64,000 nt of DNA, taken from Alphaproteobacteria bacterium (GTDB lineage: Bacteria > Pseudomonadota > Alphaproteobacteria > Micropepsales > Micropepsaceae). Location: assembly GCA_028865545.1 (NCBI GenBank), contig JAGWJY010000004.1, positions 1 to 64,000 on the forward strand, in the 5' to 3' direction. A program made the position numbers and the translations under genes. This document shows positions 46,514 to 57,429 of this stretch, piece by piece. The notes beneath the pieces are model-generated. The model did not search any database and was not told where the DNA came from. It saw only the letters and a program-made list of their open reading frames with translations. Numbering within the stretch: position 1 is the first letter of the stretch; every line of letters starts with the position of its first letter.

Positions 46514-49500
46514 CTACTCCGCCGCGACGCGCTCCGCCTCGGCCAGGGTGACCGAAACCAGCTGGCTGATTCCACGTTCCGCCATGGTCACGCCAAACAG
46601 CCGATGCATGCGCGACATGGTCAGCGCGTGATGGGTGATGACCAGGAAGCGTGTATTGGTGATCCGGGTCATCTCGTCGAGCAGGTTGCAGAAGCGCTCG
46701 ACATTGGCGTCGTCCAGCGGCGCATCCACTTCGTCCAGCACGCAGACGGGCGCCGGGTTGACGAGGAACACCGCGAAAATGAGCGACATGGCCGTCAGCG
46801 CTTGCTCGCCGCCCGATAACAGCGACAGCGCTTGCAGCCGCTTGCCGGGGGGACGGGCGTAGATTTCCAAGCCGGCTTCCAGCGGATCCTCGGATTCGGT
46901 GAAGGTCAGCTTGGCTTCGCCGCCTTCGAACAGTTTCGCGAACAACGTCTGGAAGTTGGCGTTCACTTTCTCGAACGAGGCATGCAGACGCTCGCGCCCT
47001 TCACGGTTCAGGCTCTGGATACCGCGCCGCAGCCGGTCGATCGCGCCGGTCAGATCGTCCCGGTCTCCCGTAAGCGTGGCCAAGCGCTGTTCGTGCTCGT
47101 TGGCTTCCTCTTCCGCGCGCAGGTTCACGCCGCCGAGTTGCTCGCGCTCCTGCTTCAGCTTTTCGACTTTCTTTTCGGCCTGCTCAAGCTGTGGGAGTTC
47201 CTCGTCGTCCTTGAGTTCCGCCAATGCCGCCAGCTCGTCCGGCACAATTTCCAACTCGTCTCGGATGCGTTCGCGAAGCTCAGTGATGCGCGATTGCGCG
47301 CCTTCCAGCAACGCTTCCTCACGGGCGCGTTCCTCGCGGGCGGCGGACAAAGCATGGTCGGCGGCCTTGGCGACCTTGTCGGCTTCGGCGAGACACGCCT
47401 CCGCTTCGGCGCGCGCGTCGCCCGCCTGGTTGCGTGCCGCTTCGGCCACGCCGATGGCGTCGAGCAGCGTGCCGCGCTTTTCCGCGATGGTCTGCGGCAA
47501 AGCCTCGGCAACCGCGAGCTCTTCGTTCAGTTCGCTGGAACGGCGATCCAGTTCGGCAATATGTTCGACGGCCGCACTGCGCCGCGCTTCCCAGCGCGCA
47601 CGTTCTTCGACGATGGCGCTGAGACGTCGGGCTCGACCTTCGCCATCGCGCTTCAGGCCCTCGAGCGTGGCGCGGGCGTTTGAGCTGGCCGCCCGGGCTT
47701 CGCTGGTTTGTTCACGCGCATTAGCGACGCTTTGCGTCAACGCCTGGCCGTCGCCCAGTTCAGCGAGTGCTTGGGCCGCTTGCTGTTCGGATTCCTGCGC
47801 GGCGTCACGGGCCTGCGTCAGCCGGCGAATTTCCGCTTCTAGAGAGGCAAGGCGAGAGGCTCGCTCGGCTGCCGCTCGAACCGCCTTGGTTGCCGCGTCT
47901 TGCGCGGCGATGATGGCGTGCTCGTGACGACGCTCTGACTGTTCGGCCTCGCGGGCAGCATCGCGCGCCGTGCTGGCTGCTTCCTTGGCTGTGGAATAGG
48001 CCGCGAAGGTCGTAGCCCGCGCTTCCTTTGCCGCTACGATCTGCTCTTCGAGCGCCGCCAGACGGTTGTGCTGCGCCAGCCGCACGGCAGCGGCCGACGG
48101 CGCATCCGCCGACGCGCGGTAACCGTCCCAACGCCAGAGATCGCCACGCGGTGACACTAGGCGCTGACCAGCCTTCAATTCCTTTTGCAGGTCGATGCCC
48201 TGATCAGGAAACACGACGCCGGTCATCGACAGACGGCGCGACAGCGCCGACGGACCTTTGACGAACTCCGCGAGTGGCTTGGCGCCTTCGGGCAGAGGCG
48301 CCTTTTCGTCGAAATCTCCAAGATCGCGCCAATGGTGCGGAGCCGCTTCGTCAAGCGGTGCTTCGAGGTCGTCGCCCAAGGCCGCGGCGAGAGCCGCTTC
48401 ATAGCCGGGTTGCACGCTGACGGCGTCCACCAGCGGCGGCCACAAGCTCTGGCCCTCCGGGCGCAGCAGATCGCTGAGCGCCTTGGCTTCCGCCGACAGG
48501 CGCTGCACCTCGCGCTCACTATCTTCCAGCGGACCGCGCGTTGCGGCTTCGGCAAGTTCGGTTTCGGCCAGCTTGGTACGAGCTTCAGCAGCGAGAGCGG
48601 ACGCGGTCTCCGCCAATTGCCGGGCCTCGTCGGCGGAGTCTTCCGCAGCGCGCACATCAGGCGCTGCTGCTGCTCCCTCCATGGCCGTCGTAAGGCGAGC
48701 TTCGGCCTCGACCAGTTGCTGGCCGCTGGTCTCTGCCAGTTCGGCAGCCAGACGGCGCGAGCGCTCCAGGCTATCCTTGCGGGCATTGCGTTCGGCAAGT
48801 TCGGAGGTCAGCCGTTCCAGCAAACGTTCGGCCTGCGCCAGCGCTTCGTTGAGCTCTTCGGCGCGCGTCTGTGCTTCGCCGATTTCGACGCCAGCGCGTT
48901 CCTGCGCAGCTTCGAGTTCGTTGCTTTCGGCCGCAAGCGTGCCCAGCGCGGTTTCAGCGTCGCGATCCAGCGCACGTTCACGCTCGAGATCCTGCGCGGC
49001 TTGCGTCAGCCGCTGGCGCAGCGACTGAGCAAGTTCGCGGGCACGAGCCTCTTCTGCATCCAACGCTTCGCGCTCCACTACCAAGCGATGCAGTGCCGCA
49101 GATTTTTCCGCTTCAATTTGGCGCAATGGGGGCAGGGCGGTTGCCGCGTCGGCTTGTGCAGTCGATGCGTGCGCAGCGTGTTCGGTGCATGTCGCGACAA
49201 CATTGGTGGCCGCGGCGAGCGCCTCTTCCGCCGTCCTGGCGCGCAACTCGGCTGCCGTCCAGCGCAGATAGTGCGCCAGCGCCTCGGCGCGGCGGATGTG
49301 GCCGGAGAGATTGCGATATCGCGAAGCCTGGCGGGCCTGCCGCTTCAAGCTCTGCAACTGGCCTTCCACCTCGCGGATTACGTCATCCAGGCGCGAAAGA
49401 TTGCTCTCTGCAGCGCGCAGCCGCAGTTCGGCTTCATGACGACGTTGATGCAGGCCCGTGATGCCCGCGGCTTCTTCAAGAATGGCGCGGCGAGCCAGCG

Positions 49501-49969
49501 GCTTCTGACTGATCAACAAGCTGATCTGGCCCTGGCGGACAAAAGCCGTAGAGGAGGCGCCAGATGACGCGTCGGCAAAAAAGATTTGCACGTCACGCTG
49601 GCGGACATCGCGGCCATTGATGCGATAGACGGATCCCGCTTCACGTTCGATACGGCGCGAAATCTCAATGGTGTCGTAGTCAGCGTAGGGTGGATTGGCG
49701 CTGCGATCGGAATTGTCGACTGTGAGTGTCACCTCGGCCATGTTGCGCGCTGGCCTGGCCGCCGAGCCGGCGAAGATCACGTCGTCCATTTCCGCACCGC
49801 GCACGGAGGTGGGACGCGTTTCGCCCATAACCCAGCGCAAGGCATCGAACAGATTAGACTTGCCGCAACCGTTCGGGCCGACGATCGCCGTCAGCCCGGG
49901 CTCTATGAAGAGCTCGGTCGGTTCCACAAAGGACTTAAAACCGGATAGCCTTAACCTGCTAAACTTCAA
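46514..49969 (-). CDS. smc: Chromosome segregation protein SMC
   Basis: The 1151-residue ATPase has Walker A GPNGCGKSN (31-39), the Q-loop region, a long coiled coil, a hinge near 500-620 (DDLEAPLDEAAPHHWRDLGDF, PLAEFVKGPSALSRRLSMTGVV), a second coiled coil, then signature LSGGEQALTAMSLIFAVF and Walker B PVCVLDEVDAPLDDANV. It compacts and aligns chromosome arms with ScpA/ScpB (36 kb). The large antisense ORFs over this gene are shadows. Confidence 0.96.
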   Translation of the reverse strand: MKFSRLRLSGFKSFVEPTELFIEPGLTAIVGPNGCGKSNLFDALRWVMGETRPTSVRGAEMDDVIFAGSAARPARNMAEVTLTVDNSDRSANPPYADYDTIEISRRIEREAGSVYRINGRDVRQRDVQIFFADASSGASSTAFVRQGQISLLISQKPLARRAILEEAAGITGLHQRRHEAELRLRAAESNLSRLDDVIREVEGQLQSLKRQARQASRYRNLSGHIRRAEALAHYLRWTAAELRARTAEEALAAATNVVATCTEHAAHASTAQADAATALPPLRQIEAEKSAALHRLVVEREALDAEEARARELAQSLRQRLTQAAQDLERERALDRDAETALGTLAAESNELEAAQERAGVEIGEAQTRAEELNEALAQAERLLERLTSELAERNARKDSLERSRRLAAELAETSGQQLVEAEARLTTAMEGAAAAPDVRAAEDSADEARQLAETASALAAEARTKLAETELAEAATRGPLEDSEREVQRLSAEAKALSDLLRPEGQSLWPPLVDAVSVQPGYEAALAAALGDDLEAPLDEAAPHHWRDLGDFDEKAPLPEGAKPLAEFVKGPSALSRRLSMTGVVFPDQGIDLQKELKAGQRLVSPRGDLWRWDGYRASADAPSAAAVRLAQHNRLAALEEQIVAAKEARATTFAAYSTAKEAASTARDAAREAEQSERRHEHAIIAAQDAATKAVRAAAERASRLASLEAEIRRLTQARDAAQESEQQAAQALAELGDGQALTQSVANAREQTSEARAASSNARATLEGLKRDGEGRARRLSAIVEERARWEARRSAAVEHIAELDRRSSELNEELAVAEALPQTIAEKRGTLLDAIGVAEAARNQAGDARAEAEACLAEADKVAKAADHALSAAREERAREEALLEGAQSRITELRERIRDELEIVPDELAALAELKDDEELPQLEQAEKKVEKLKQEREQLGGVNLRAEEEANEHEQRLATLTGDRDDLTGAIDRLRRGIQSLNREGRERLHASFEKVNANFQTLFAKLFEGGEAKLTFTESEDPLEAGLEIYARPPGKRLQALSLLSGGEQALTAMSLIFAVFLVNPAPVCVLDEVDAPLDDANVERFCNLLDEMTRITNTRFLVITHHALTMSRMHRLFGVTMAERGISQLVSVTLAEAERVAAE

Positions 49970-50008
49970 TGGATACGCGCCGTCCTACGCTGATGCGCTG
50001 TCCATTGT

Positions 50009-51025
50009 TCAGTGCTTGGACAGCAGAGAATCAAATCTAGCCTTCAACGAAGGCCACGTCGCATCTTCGGCCTGTACCTCGGTTCCATTGATGATGAACG
50101 TCGGCACACCCTGGATGTTGTATTTTGTCTCGCCGTCCTGGGCGACTTGATTGATGCGATCCTGCTCACTCTTGTCCGCAATGCATTGGTCGACTTTCTC
50201 GGCGCTCATCCCATAGACACGCGCCAACTGGATAAGCCCGCCGCGCACGTCGGTCACACCATATTCCGGGTCCCATTTGGGCTGATTCCGGAACAGAAGG
50301 TCAATGAATTGAAAATACTTATCCGCAGGCAAACAGCGGGCGATCGCCTCGGCGGCCGGGTCGGCAGGGTTAATGGGGAAAACGCGGAAGATATAAAAGA
50401 CCTTTCCGGTGTCGATGTAGTTCTTTTTGACGAGCGGAAAGATCGTCTGGTCGAAATGAGAACAATGCGGGCAGGCTGGTGCCGCGTACTCGAGAACCGT
50501 GATCGGGGCCTTGGGATTACCCAACGTCCGATCATGCTCGTAAAGCTGGACTTGCAGCGTGCCGCCATTTGCGATTGTCAGATCGTTGGACCCGCCTGTG
50601 AAGACGAAAAGATAGAGGACGGCGGCGGCCACGACCAGCACGACAGCGACCGACGCAATTATGATCTGATTGCGCGTGAACAGCGGCGCGCTTTGGTCGC
50701 GTCGCGAGGTTTCTGCCTTTGGGGCAACTTTTGGTTTCTTTGCGGCTTGCACCTTTGCAGGCTCTGCAGCCCGCAGAAAGCCGCGCAAGGCATCAATCTC
50801 GAAGCGCTCGGCTTTTGCCATCTCGGTCTGGCCCGCCGCACTGTAGGATGCTGCCTGCTGCTCGCGCTCCATGATGATCTTGCTGATGATCGCATGAATA
50901 TCGCTGTCGGTGGCGCCCGGCTGCGCATCGACCGTCGAGATGACGGCCCGCAAAGTCGAAAGGCGGCGCTCGTTATCGGTCGGCGTCGAGTTAAGGGCGT
51001 CGTTGAGCAGGTCCCTAAGGGCCAT
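50009..51025 (-). CDS. Membrane protein fusing a YqeY-like domain to a DsbA-like thioredoxin domain
   Basis: Residues 1-87 (MALRDLLNDALNSTPTDNER, RRLSTLRAVIS, ISKIIMEREQQAASYSAAGQ, EIDALRGFL) match the N-terminal half of the GatB/YqeY family. A Lys/Ala/Pro linker (88-118) leads to one TM (about 119-143), then a thioredoxin domain with the CPHC redox motif at 185-188 and cis-proline in GVPTFIING. Topology fits: YqeY part in the cytoplasm, DsbA part in the periplasm. Relatives at this place upstream of smc usually have only a signal and the thioredoxin part. Domain identity is read by eye. Confidence 0.85.
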   Translation of the reverse strand: MALRDLLNDALNSTPTDNERRLSTLRAVISTVDAQPGATDSDIHAIISKIIMEREQQAASYSAAGQTEMAKAERFEIDALRGFLRAAEPAKVQAAKKPKVAPKAETSRRDQSAPLFTRNQIIIASVAVVLVVAAAVLYLFVFTGGSNDLTIANGGTLQVQLYEHDRTLGNPKAPITVLEYAAPACPHCSHFDQTIFPLVKKNYIDTGKVFYIFRVFPINPADPAAEAIARCLPADKYFQFIDLLFRNQPKWDPEYGVTDVRGGLIQLARVYGMSAEKVDQCIADKSEQDRINQVAQDGETKYNIQGVPTFIINGTEVQAEDATWPSLKARFDSLLSKH

Positions 51026-51063
51026 CCTTGGTCTCCAAATCCGAAAGTGAATCAGGCTGCGTG

Positions 51064-51555
51064 TCAGCTTCCCATATTAGTCCGACTCCGGCGGGCGCGG
51101 GCAAGGTCTTGAAGTGCGGCGCGAAGCCCATCTGGCCCCTTATATTTTAGGATCGGATCGGTCGGTGGGATGCTCGCCGGAGAAGGCCGGAGGGGGGGCG
51201 GGGCCGGCCGGACAGCGAGCGGCCCCTGTACAAACCGCAGCCGAGCGACCGCCGGGTGACCCAGATAGGCGTTGATTCTTTCGCACAAGGGGCGGGTTTC
51301 GTGCTGCAGGAACAGCGCGGCACCCGGCTCGGCCTTGAGCGTCAGTACCCCGCCGTTCGGCCCCTGCGAGAAACGTATGGGACGGGCCAATCGTGCGGTT
51401 TCAGGGCCGGCGATTTCCTCCCAGCGCAGCACCAAGGTCGGATCGGAAAACCCCGCGCGGGCAAAGGCGGAATGGGCAACTGTCGTTGCGTTAGGCGCCA
51501 GGGGCGACACCCAGTTGCGCCGTTCGCCTTGTTCAGCTTTGCCGGATCGGGCCAT
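51064..51555 (-). CDS. DUF721 family protein
   Basis: From ATG 51555 the product has 163 residues (MARSGKAEQGERRNWV). The core FARAGFSDPTLVLRWEEIAGPETARLARPIRF ... GVLTLKAEPGAALFLQHETRPLCERINAYLGHPAVARLRFVQGPL is the DUF721 (DciA-related) pattern. DUF721/DciA proteins can act as helicase loaders; here that is only a family possibility. Its ATG overlaps that of the divergent mutY frame in CCATGG, and there is no Shine-Dalgarno, so it may be leaderless or start slightly upstream (51564). Confidence 0.8.
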   Translation of the reverse strand: MARSGKAEQGERRNWVSPLAPNATTVAHSAFARAGFSDPTLVLRWEEIAGPETARLARPIRFSQGPNGGVLTLKAEPGAALFLQHETRPLCERINAYLGHPAVARLRFVQGPLAVRPAPPPLRPSPASIPPTDPILKYKGPDGLRAALQDLARARRSRTNMGS

Positions 51556-51565
51556 GGTGCACATT

Positions 51566-53751
<2,186 letters not shown>

Positions 53752-53775
53752 TCATCCACAATGGGCGGCGACAGT

Positions 53776-53842
53776 GATTCGTGTGAGTCCACAGGTCAAG
53801 AGTCTTATGAATCAAAGACTTGCACTTGAGTCCTCAGGATTC
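53776..53842. promoter_or_regulatory. Cluster of six GANTC methylation sites upstream of ccrM
   Basis: GATTC 53776, GAGTC 53785, GAGTC 53800, GAATC 53809, GAGTC 53828 and GATTC 53838 lie in 67 bases, 37-103 bases before the ccrM start and reaching into the rnhB 3' end. Chance would give about 0.2-0.3. In Caulobacter the ccrM promoter contains GANTC sites whose methylation lowers transcription. A TTGACC hexamer on the minus strand lies among the sites. Confidence 0.8.
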
Positions 53843-54450
53843 CCACCACACAAGATGTTGTGGATGGGCGCGAAGCTGCGGCGGTGATGCGGGGTCGCTC
53901 CATGCCGCTTCAGTGCAGAAAGGTGGTCGGCGGTGCCGTAACCCTTGTTGCTTGCCCAGCCATAAACCGGATGCTCGGCGTGCAGCGCGGCCATCAAACG
54001 GTCGCGCGTGACCTTGGCGATAATCGACGCCGCCGCGATGGATACGGAGCGACCATCACCGCCGACAATGGTTTCGCACGGACAAGGCAGGGCGGGCGCA
54101 TCGTTGCCGTCGACCAACGCGAAACGCGGCGCCGGTTCGAGGGCTCGCACGGCGCGCGCCATCGCCAGATGCGTTGCTTGGCGGATGTTCAGCAAATCGA
54201 TCTCGTCAACGCTTGCTTCGCCGATGCCGACGGCTACAGCGTCTTCCATAATCGACGCATAGAGTCTTTCGCGCGTGGCGGCGGAGAGTTTCTTGGAATC
54301 GTCGAGCCCCTTCGGAATGCGTTCGCGCTCGAAGATCACCGCCGCCGCAACCACCGGTCCGGCCAATGGCCCGCGGCCGGCCTCGTCGACGCCGGCAATA
54401 TGACCGGCGATATGCGCAAGCGCGCGCGACTCGAAAGTGTAGTCAGGCAT
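53812..54450 (-). CDS. rnhB: Ribonuclease HII
   Basis: The 212-residue protein has the RNase HII motif [22 protein letters not shown] with D22/E23, [18 protein letters not shown] and [13 protein letters not shown]. It removes ribonucleotides from DNA. Its last codons hold two of the six GANTC sites of the ccrM control region, so the sequence there serves both coding and probable regulation. Confidence 0.94.
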   Translation of the reverse strand: MPDYTFESRALAHIAGHIAGVDEAGRGPLAGPVVAAAVIFERERIPKGLDDSKKLSAATRERLYASIMEDAVAVGIGEASVDEIDLLNIRQATHLAMARAVRALEPAPRFALVDGNDAPALPCPCETIVGGDGRSVSIAAASIIAKVTRDRLMAALHAEHPVYGWASNKGYGTADHLSALKRHGATPHHRRSFAPIHNILCGGNPEDSSASL

Positions 54451-54471
54451 CGGTGCGTTATAGCGTGACCG

Positions 54472-54765
54472 CTAAGAACGCGAAAACTGGCCTTCCAGGA
54501 CGAGCGTCAGGATGAGGGCTGCCGCTGCCAGGCTGACAGCGGTTGAACTGGCGACCTGTGTAATCACGAAATTCAGTTCCGCGCCGACAGACTGCACCGG
54601 CAGAAGAAGGAATGTCAGCGTGACGCAGACGGCGACATATGCCGCCGCTACGGCAAAACGAAAGCGGCGCTGCCTGCCTATGCGTGCCATCACGCGCACC
54701 GAAAATCCGTCATCGGCCACGGACGGGAGCGGCTGGCTTAGCAGGATGTCGAGTTCATCAGTCAT
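54472..54765 (-). CDS. Putative small membrane anti-sigma factor
   Basis: The 97-residue protein overlaps the sigma factor stop (ATGA). It has a short cytoplasmic N-terminal helix (LDILLSQPLPSVADDGFSVRVMARIGRQRRFR) and two TM segments (about 37-57 and 76-92). Size, position and the PSVADDGFS start fit membrane anti-sigma factors of ECF systems, although the cytoplasmic part is too short to show a zinc-binding HxxxCxxC motif. The assignment rests mainly on the operon. Confidence 0.65.
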   Translation of the reverse strand: MTDELDILLSQPLPSVADDGFSVRVMARIGRQRRFRFAVAAAYVAVCVTLTFLLLPVQSVGAELNFVITQVASSTAVSLAAAALILTLVLEGQFSRS

Positions 54766-55298
54766 GACACAGCCCTATTACGCCATGCATCCAACAGAAC
54801 GGCAAGCTTCTTACGTCCACGGTTAACATGGGATTTCAGCGTTCCGAGAGGCATGTCCAGCGCCGCCGCGGCCTCCTCGTTTGAAAAACCCAAGGCGAAA
54901 CACAGTGTCAGCGCGGCGCGCTGCGGCGGCGCGAGTTGCGCCATTGCCTTCTCCACATCGAGTTTCACCGCGCTGGTGAATTCTGTCTCGGGCGCGTCCG
55001 CTGCGATGTCGTCCGCTTCGTCCAACGGCTCCAATTTGCGTTTGCGCGCTTCCATCAGATATCGCGAATAAGCAATGGCGCAGAGCCAGCCGAAAAAAGA
55101 TCCCGTGCCAAATTGAGCGATCTTGCGGAAGGCCTCCAGAAAGGTTTCCTGCGCGAGATCGTCGGCCAGCGCGTGATTGCCGCGCGTCATGCGCAGCAGG
55201 AAGCCTCGCAGCTTCGACTGATGTTGCCGCACCAGCGTGCCGAAAGCCGCGGCGTTCCCAGCCGCGGCCTCGTGCGCCAACAGTCCGCTCTCGCTCAT
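54762..55298 (-). CDS. ECF-family RNA polymerase sigma factor
   Basis: The 178-residue protein has region 2 (FGTLVRQHQSKLRGFLLRMTRGNHALADDLAQETFLEAFRKIAQF, GSFFGWLCAIAYSRYLMEARKRK) and region 4 (LAPPQRAALTLCFALGFSNEEAAAALDMPLGTLKSHVNRGRKKL). It would direct transcription of an unknown regulon. Downstream overlap with the membrane protein and upstream neighbours (two paralogous small membrane proteins) suggest signal input from the envelope. Confidence 0.93.
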   Translation of the reverse strand: MSESGLLAHEAAAGNAAAFGTLVRQHQSKLRGFLLRMTRGNHALADDLAQETFLEAFRKIAQFGTGSFFGWLCAIAYSRYLMEARKRKLEPLDEADDIAADAPETEFTSAVKLDVEKAMAQLAPPQRAALTLCFALGFSNEEAAAALDMPLGTLKSHVNRGRKKLAVLLDAWRNRAVS

Positions 55299-55317
55299 GC
55301 GCGTCGATCACAGCGCC

Positions 55318-55704
55318 TCACCTGGGCGGACGCCTCTCCGTCAAGCCGCCAAGCAGCCGGGCCAAACCTACCATGAACGGGAAAATGCCGATCACCGCCA
55401 ACCAGGTCACATGCTCGCCTATGAAGGGGTTGCCGCCGCCGCCCATTGCCCAGAAGAACACGGCCAGCGCGATGCCAATGCACATCAGGAAGATGCCTGA
55501 TTGGACCGGGTTTCTGTAGCGGTCACTTCCCGAGCCGACACTGGCGAGCAATTCCGGCGAAAGCGTCTGTCCCTTTTCCGCGAGCGTCTCCAGCATCTTG
55601 TATTTTGCCACGCGTGAGCGGTACCGAAAGAAGCCGCTCAGTCCGACAATGAGGACGATCGCCGTCCAGAAGAGCGCCGTATCCACATCCAAGCCGTAAA
55701 TCAT
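55318..55704 (-). CDS. Small DUF6249-like membrane protein, copy 1
   Basis: The 128-residue protein has an N-terminal TM (MIYGLDVDTALFWTAIVLIVGLSGFF), a cytoplasmic basic segment RYRSRVAKYKMLETLAEKGQTLSPELLASV and two more hydrophobic stretches (about 70-87 and 97-116). The KMLETLAEKGQTLSPEL pattern resembles DUF6249 proteins, which often accompany ECF sigma genes. The first 52 residues align closely with the next gene upstream. It ends 19 bases before the sigma factor start. Confidence 0.78.
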   Translation of the reverse strand: MIYGLDVDTALFWTAIVLIVGLSGFFRYRSRVAKYKMLETLAEKGQTLSPELLASVGSGSDRYRNPVQSGIFLMCIGIALAVFFWAMGGGGNPFIGEHVTWLAVIGIFPFMVGLARLLGGLTERRPPR

Positions 55705-55811
55705 CTCAAGTCCCTCACAGGTCTGTCATCCCATACATGATGCAAGCAGGAACCGCTTTGGATGCAAAGGGGGAAACACCCTTCCAAGCGGCCTCGTCGG
55801 CCTGAGGCCGC

Positions 55812-56216
55812 TCAATCCACCCTAAACACACGGTTCAGGAGCACAAGCATACGGTCGCCCTCGAGTTGTACCAAGTGTACGCGATCCGAGATCGTGGCAT
55901 CGCTCGCCACGGCGCGAACGACCACGCCCGCATGATCAAAGGCCGCGATCGCGCTCTCTCGCTGCAACGTAAACGTCGCCAGCACGCCGGCGATGCACAG
56001 CAGTATGACCAGAGCACCATATTGCAGCGGCGTTCCGTTCCGCGTTTCCTTCTCCACGGATAGCTCGGAAGGTTGCTTTTGTCCCATCTTCTCCAATGTC
56101 TTCAGCATTTTGAGCTGGGCCACACGTGAACGGTGCTGAAAATAGAGGTTCAGCCCGACCACCAGAACAATCGCGGTTACGAACAGGACCACATCTGAAT
56201 CCAGGCCGAAAATCAT
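55812..56216 (-). CDS. Small DUF6249-like membrane protein, copy 2
   Basis: The 134-residue protein starts MIFGLDSDVVLFVTAIVLVVGLNLYFQHRSRVAQLKMLKTLEKMGQKQPSEL, about half identical to copy 1. A second TM lies at about 65-83, but instead of the third TM of copy 1 the C-terminal 45 residues are a soluble beta-like segment (DHAGVVVRAVASDATISDRVHLVQLEGDRML). The shared N-terminus and differing C-terminus indicate duplication then divergence. Function unknown. Confidence 0.75.
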   Translation of the reverse strand: MIFGLDSDVVLFVTAIVLVVGLNLYFQHRSRVAQLKMLKTLEKMGQKQPSELSVEKETRNGTPLQYGALVILLCIAGVLATFTLQRESAIAAFDHAGVVVRAVASDATISDRVHLVQLEGDRMLVLLNRVFRVD

Positions 56217-56284
56217 CGCGAACCCCTCGCAAATCCGTTTTCGCCCCTATGATGCAGCCATGCGTGCGTTTGGATGCGGGGGGC

Positions 56285-57391
56285 CTAAAATAATGTGAGC
56301 TGGTCGTCCGCGCGCGGCGGCGGCTTGAAAAGATTGGTCCGCAGCGGGCTCAATTCCTTGTTCAGGCCCAAACGCCTGACCGCCATATGGAAACGTCGCG
56401 CGATCATCTGCGCATAGGGCCCGGTGCCGCGCATGCGGGCGTGCCACTGGGCATCGTAATCCTTGCCACCGCGCATCTGTCGGATCAGCGACAGCACATG
56501 CTTGGCGCTGTCGGGTCGGTTGGCTTCCAGCCACTCGCGAAACAGGTCTTTAATCTCCAACGGCAGGCGCAACAGCACATAACCGGCCGAACGAGCACCT
56601 GCATCCTTCGATGCCGAGAGTACGCTTTCCATCTCGTCGTCGTTGAGCGCTGGGATAACAGGCGCGAACATCACATGTGTCGGGATGCCTGCTGCACCCA
56701 GTCCTTTGATCGTCTCCAGACGGCGAGCCGGGGTTCCGGCACGCGGTTCCATGGCACGCGCCAGCTTGCGGTCGAGCGTGGTGATCGACACCGCCACACG
56801 CGTCAGCCCCATCTGTGCCATTTCTCCCAGGATATCCGCATCGCGCAGCACCAGCGGCGATTTGGTGACGATGCCGACCGGGTGTTTGAAATCGCGTAGC
56901 ACTTCAAGAACCGCACGCGTGATGCGCAGCTTCTTCTCGATGGGCTGATACGGGTCGGTGTTGGTCCCCATGGCGATGGTCTGCGGCACGTAGCCGGGCG
57001 CCGACAATTCCTTGGCCAGAAGCGCCGCTGCGTTAGGCTTGGCGAACAGACGGGATTCAAAATCCGCGCCGGGCGACATGCCGATCCAGGCGTGGGTCGG
57101 GCGCGCATAACAATAGATGCAGCCATGCTCGCATCCGCGATAAGGATTGATCGAACGGTCGAATGAAATGTCCGGTGACTGGTTGCGGGTAATGATGGTG
57201 CGCGCCGCCTCGGCGATGACCTCGGTGCGCAGGGGTGGGGGCGTGTCGTCGCCTTCACGCCATCCGTCATCCCAGCCGTCGTCGACCAAAACACGGGCGT
57301 GGCGCTCATAGCGCCCCGTGGCATTGGATACGGCGCCCCTTCCGCGTAACTGGCGGCGATCGGCAGTGGTGTTTAGGACCGTTGTCATCAA
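56285..57391 (-). CDS. PA0069-family radical SAM protein
   Basis: The 368-residue protein has the radical SAM motif CxxxCxxC as C87, C91, C94 in YRGCEHGCIYCYARPTHAW, and SPDISFDRSINPYRGC, GTNTDPYQPIEKKL and VAVSITTLDRKLARAMEPRAGTPARRLETI, all typical of the PA0069/SPL-like family. The product is unlike true spore photoproduct lyase, and the reaction is not known. Start is ATG 57391 or the next ATG. A LexA-like sequence lies 24 bases upstream. Confidence 0.9.
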   Translation of the reverse strand: MMTTVLNTTADRRQLRGRGAVSNATGRYERHARVLVDDGWDDGWREGDDTPPPLRTEVIAEAARTIITRNQSPDISFDRSINPYRGCEHGCIYCYARPTHAWIGMSPGADFESRLFAKPNAAALLAKELSAPGYVPQTIAMGTNTDPYQPIEKKLRITRAVLEVLRDFKHPVGIVTKSPLVLRDADILGEMAQMGLTRVAVSITTLDRKLARAMEPRAGTPARRLETIKGLGAAGIPTHVMFAPVIPALNDDEMESVLSASKDAGARSAGYVLLRLPLEIKDLFREWLEANRPDSAKHVLSLIRQMRGGKDYDAQWHARMRGTGPYAQMIARRFHMAVRRLGLNKELSPLRTNLFKPPPRADDQLTLF

Positions 57392-57414
57392 GCAGGAATA
57401 TAGAGATCGGTATA

Positions 57415-57429
57415 GAACAAATCAAGTAC
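57415..57429 (-). promoter_or_regulatory. Possible LexA-like box upstream of the radical SAM gene
   Basis: On the minus strand the sequence is GTAC-N7-GTTC, one base from the alphaproteobacterial LexA site GTTC-N7-GTTC. It lies 24-38 bases upstream of the radical SAM start in the divergent region with the glycosyltransferase gene. One mismatch in a key half-site makes this weak. Confidence 0.25.

Noticed and set aside
48185-49567. 460-residue plus-strand ORF opposite smc
   Set aside because: Shadow of the SMC coiled-coil gene, whose strand and motifs are certain.
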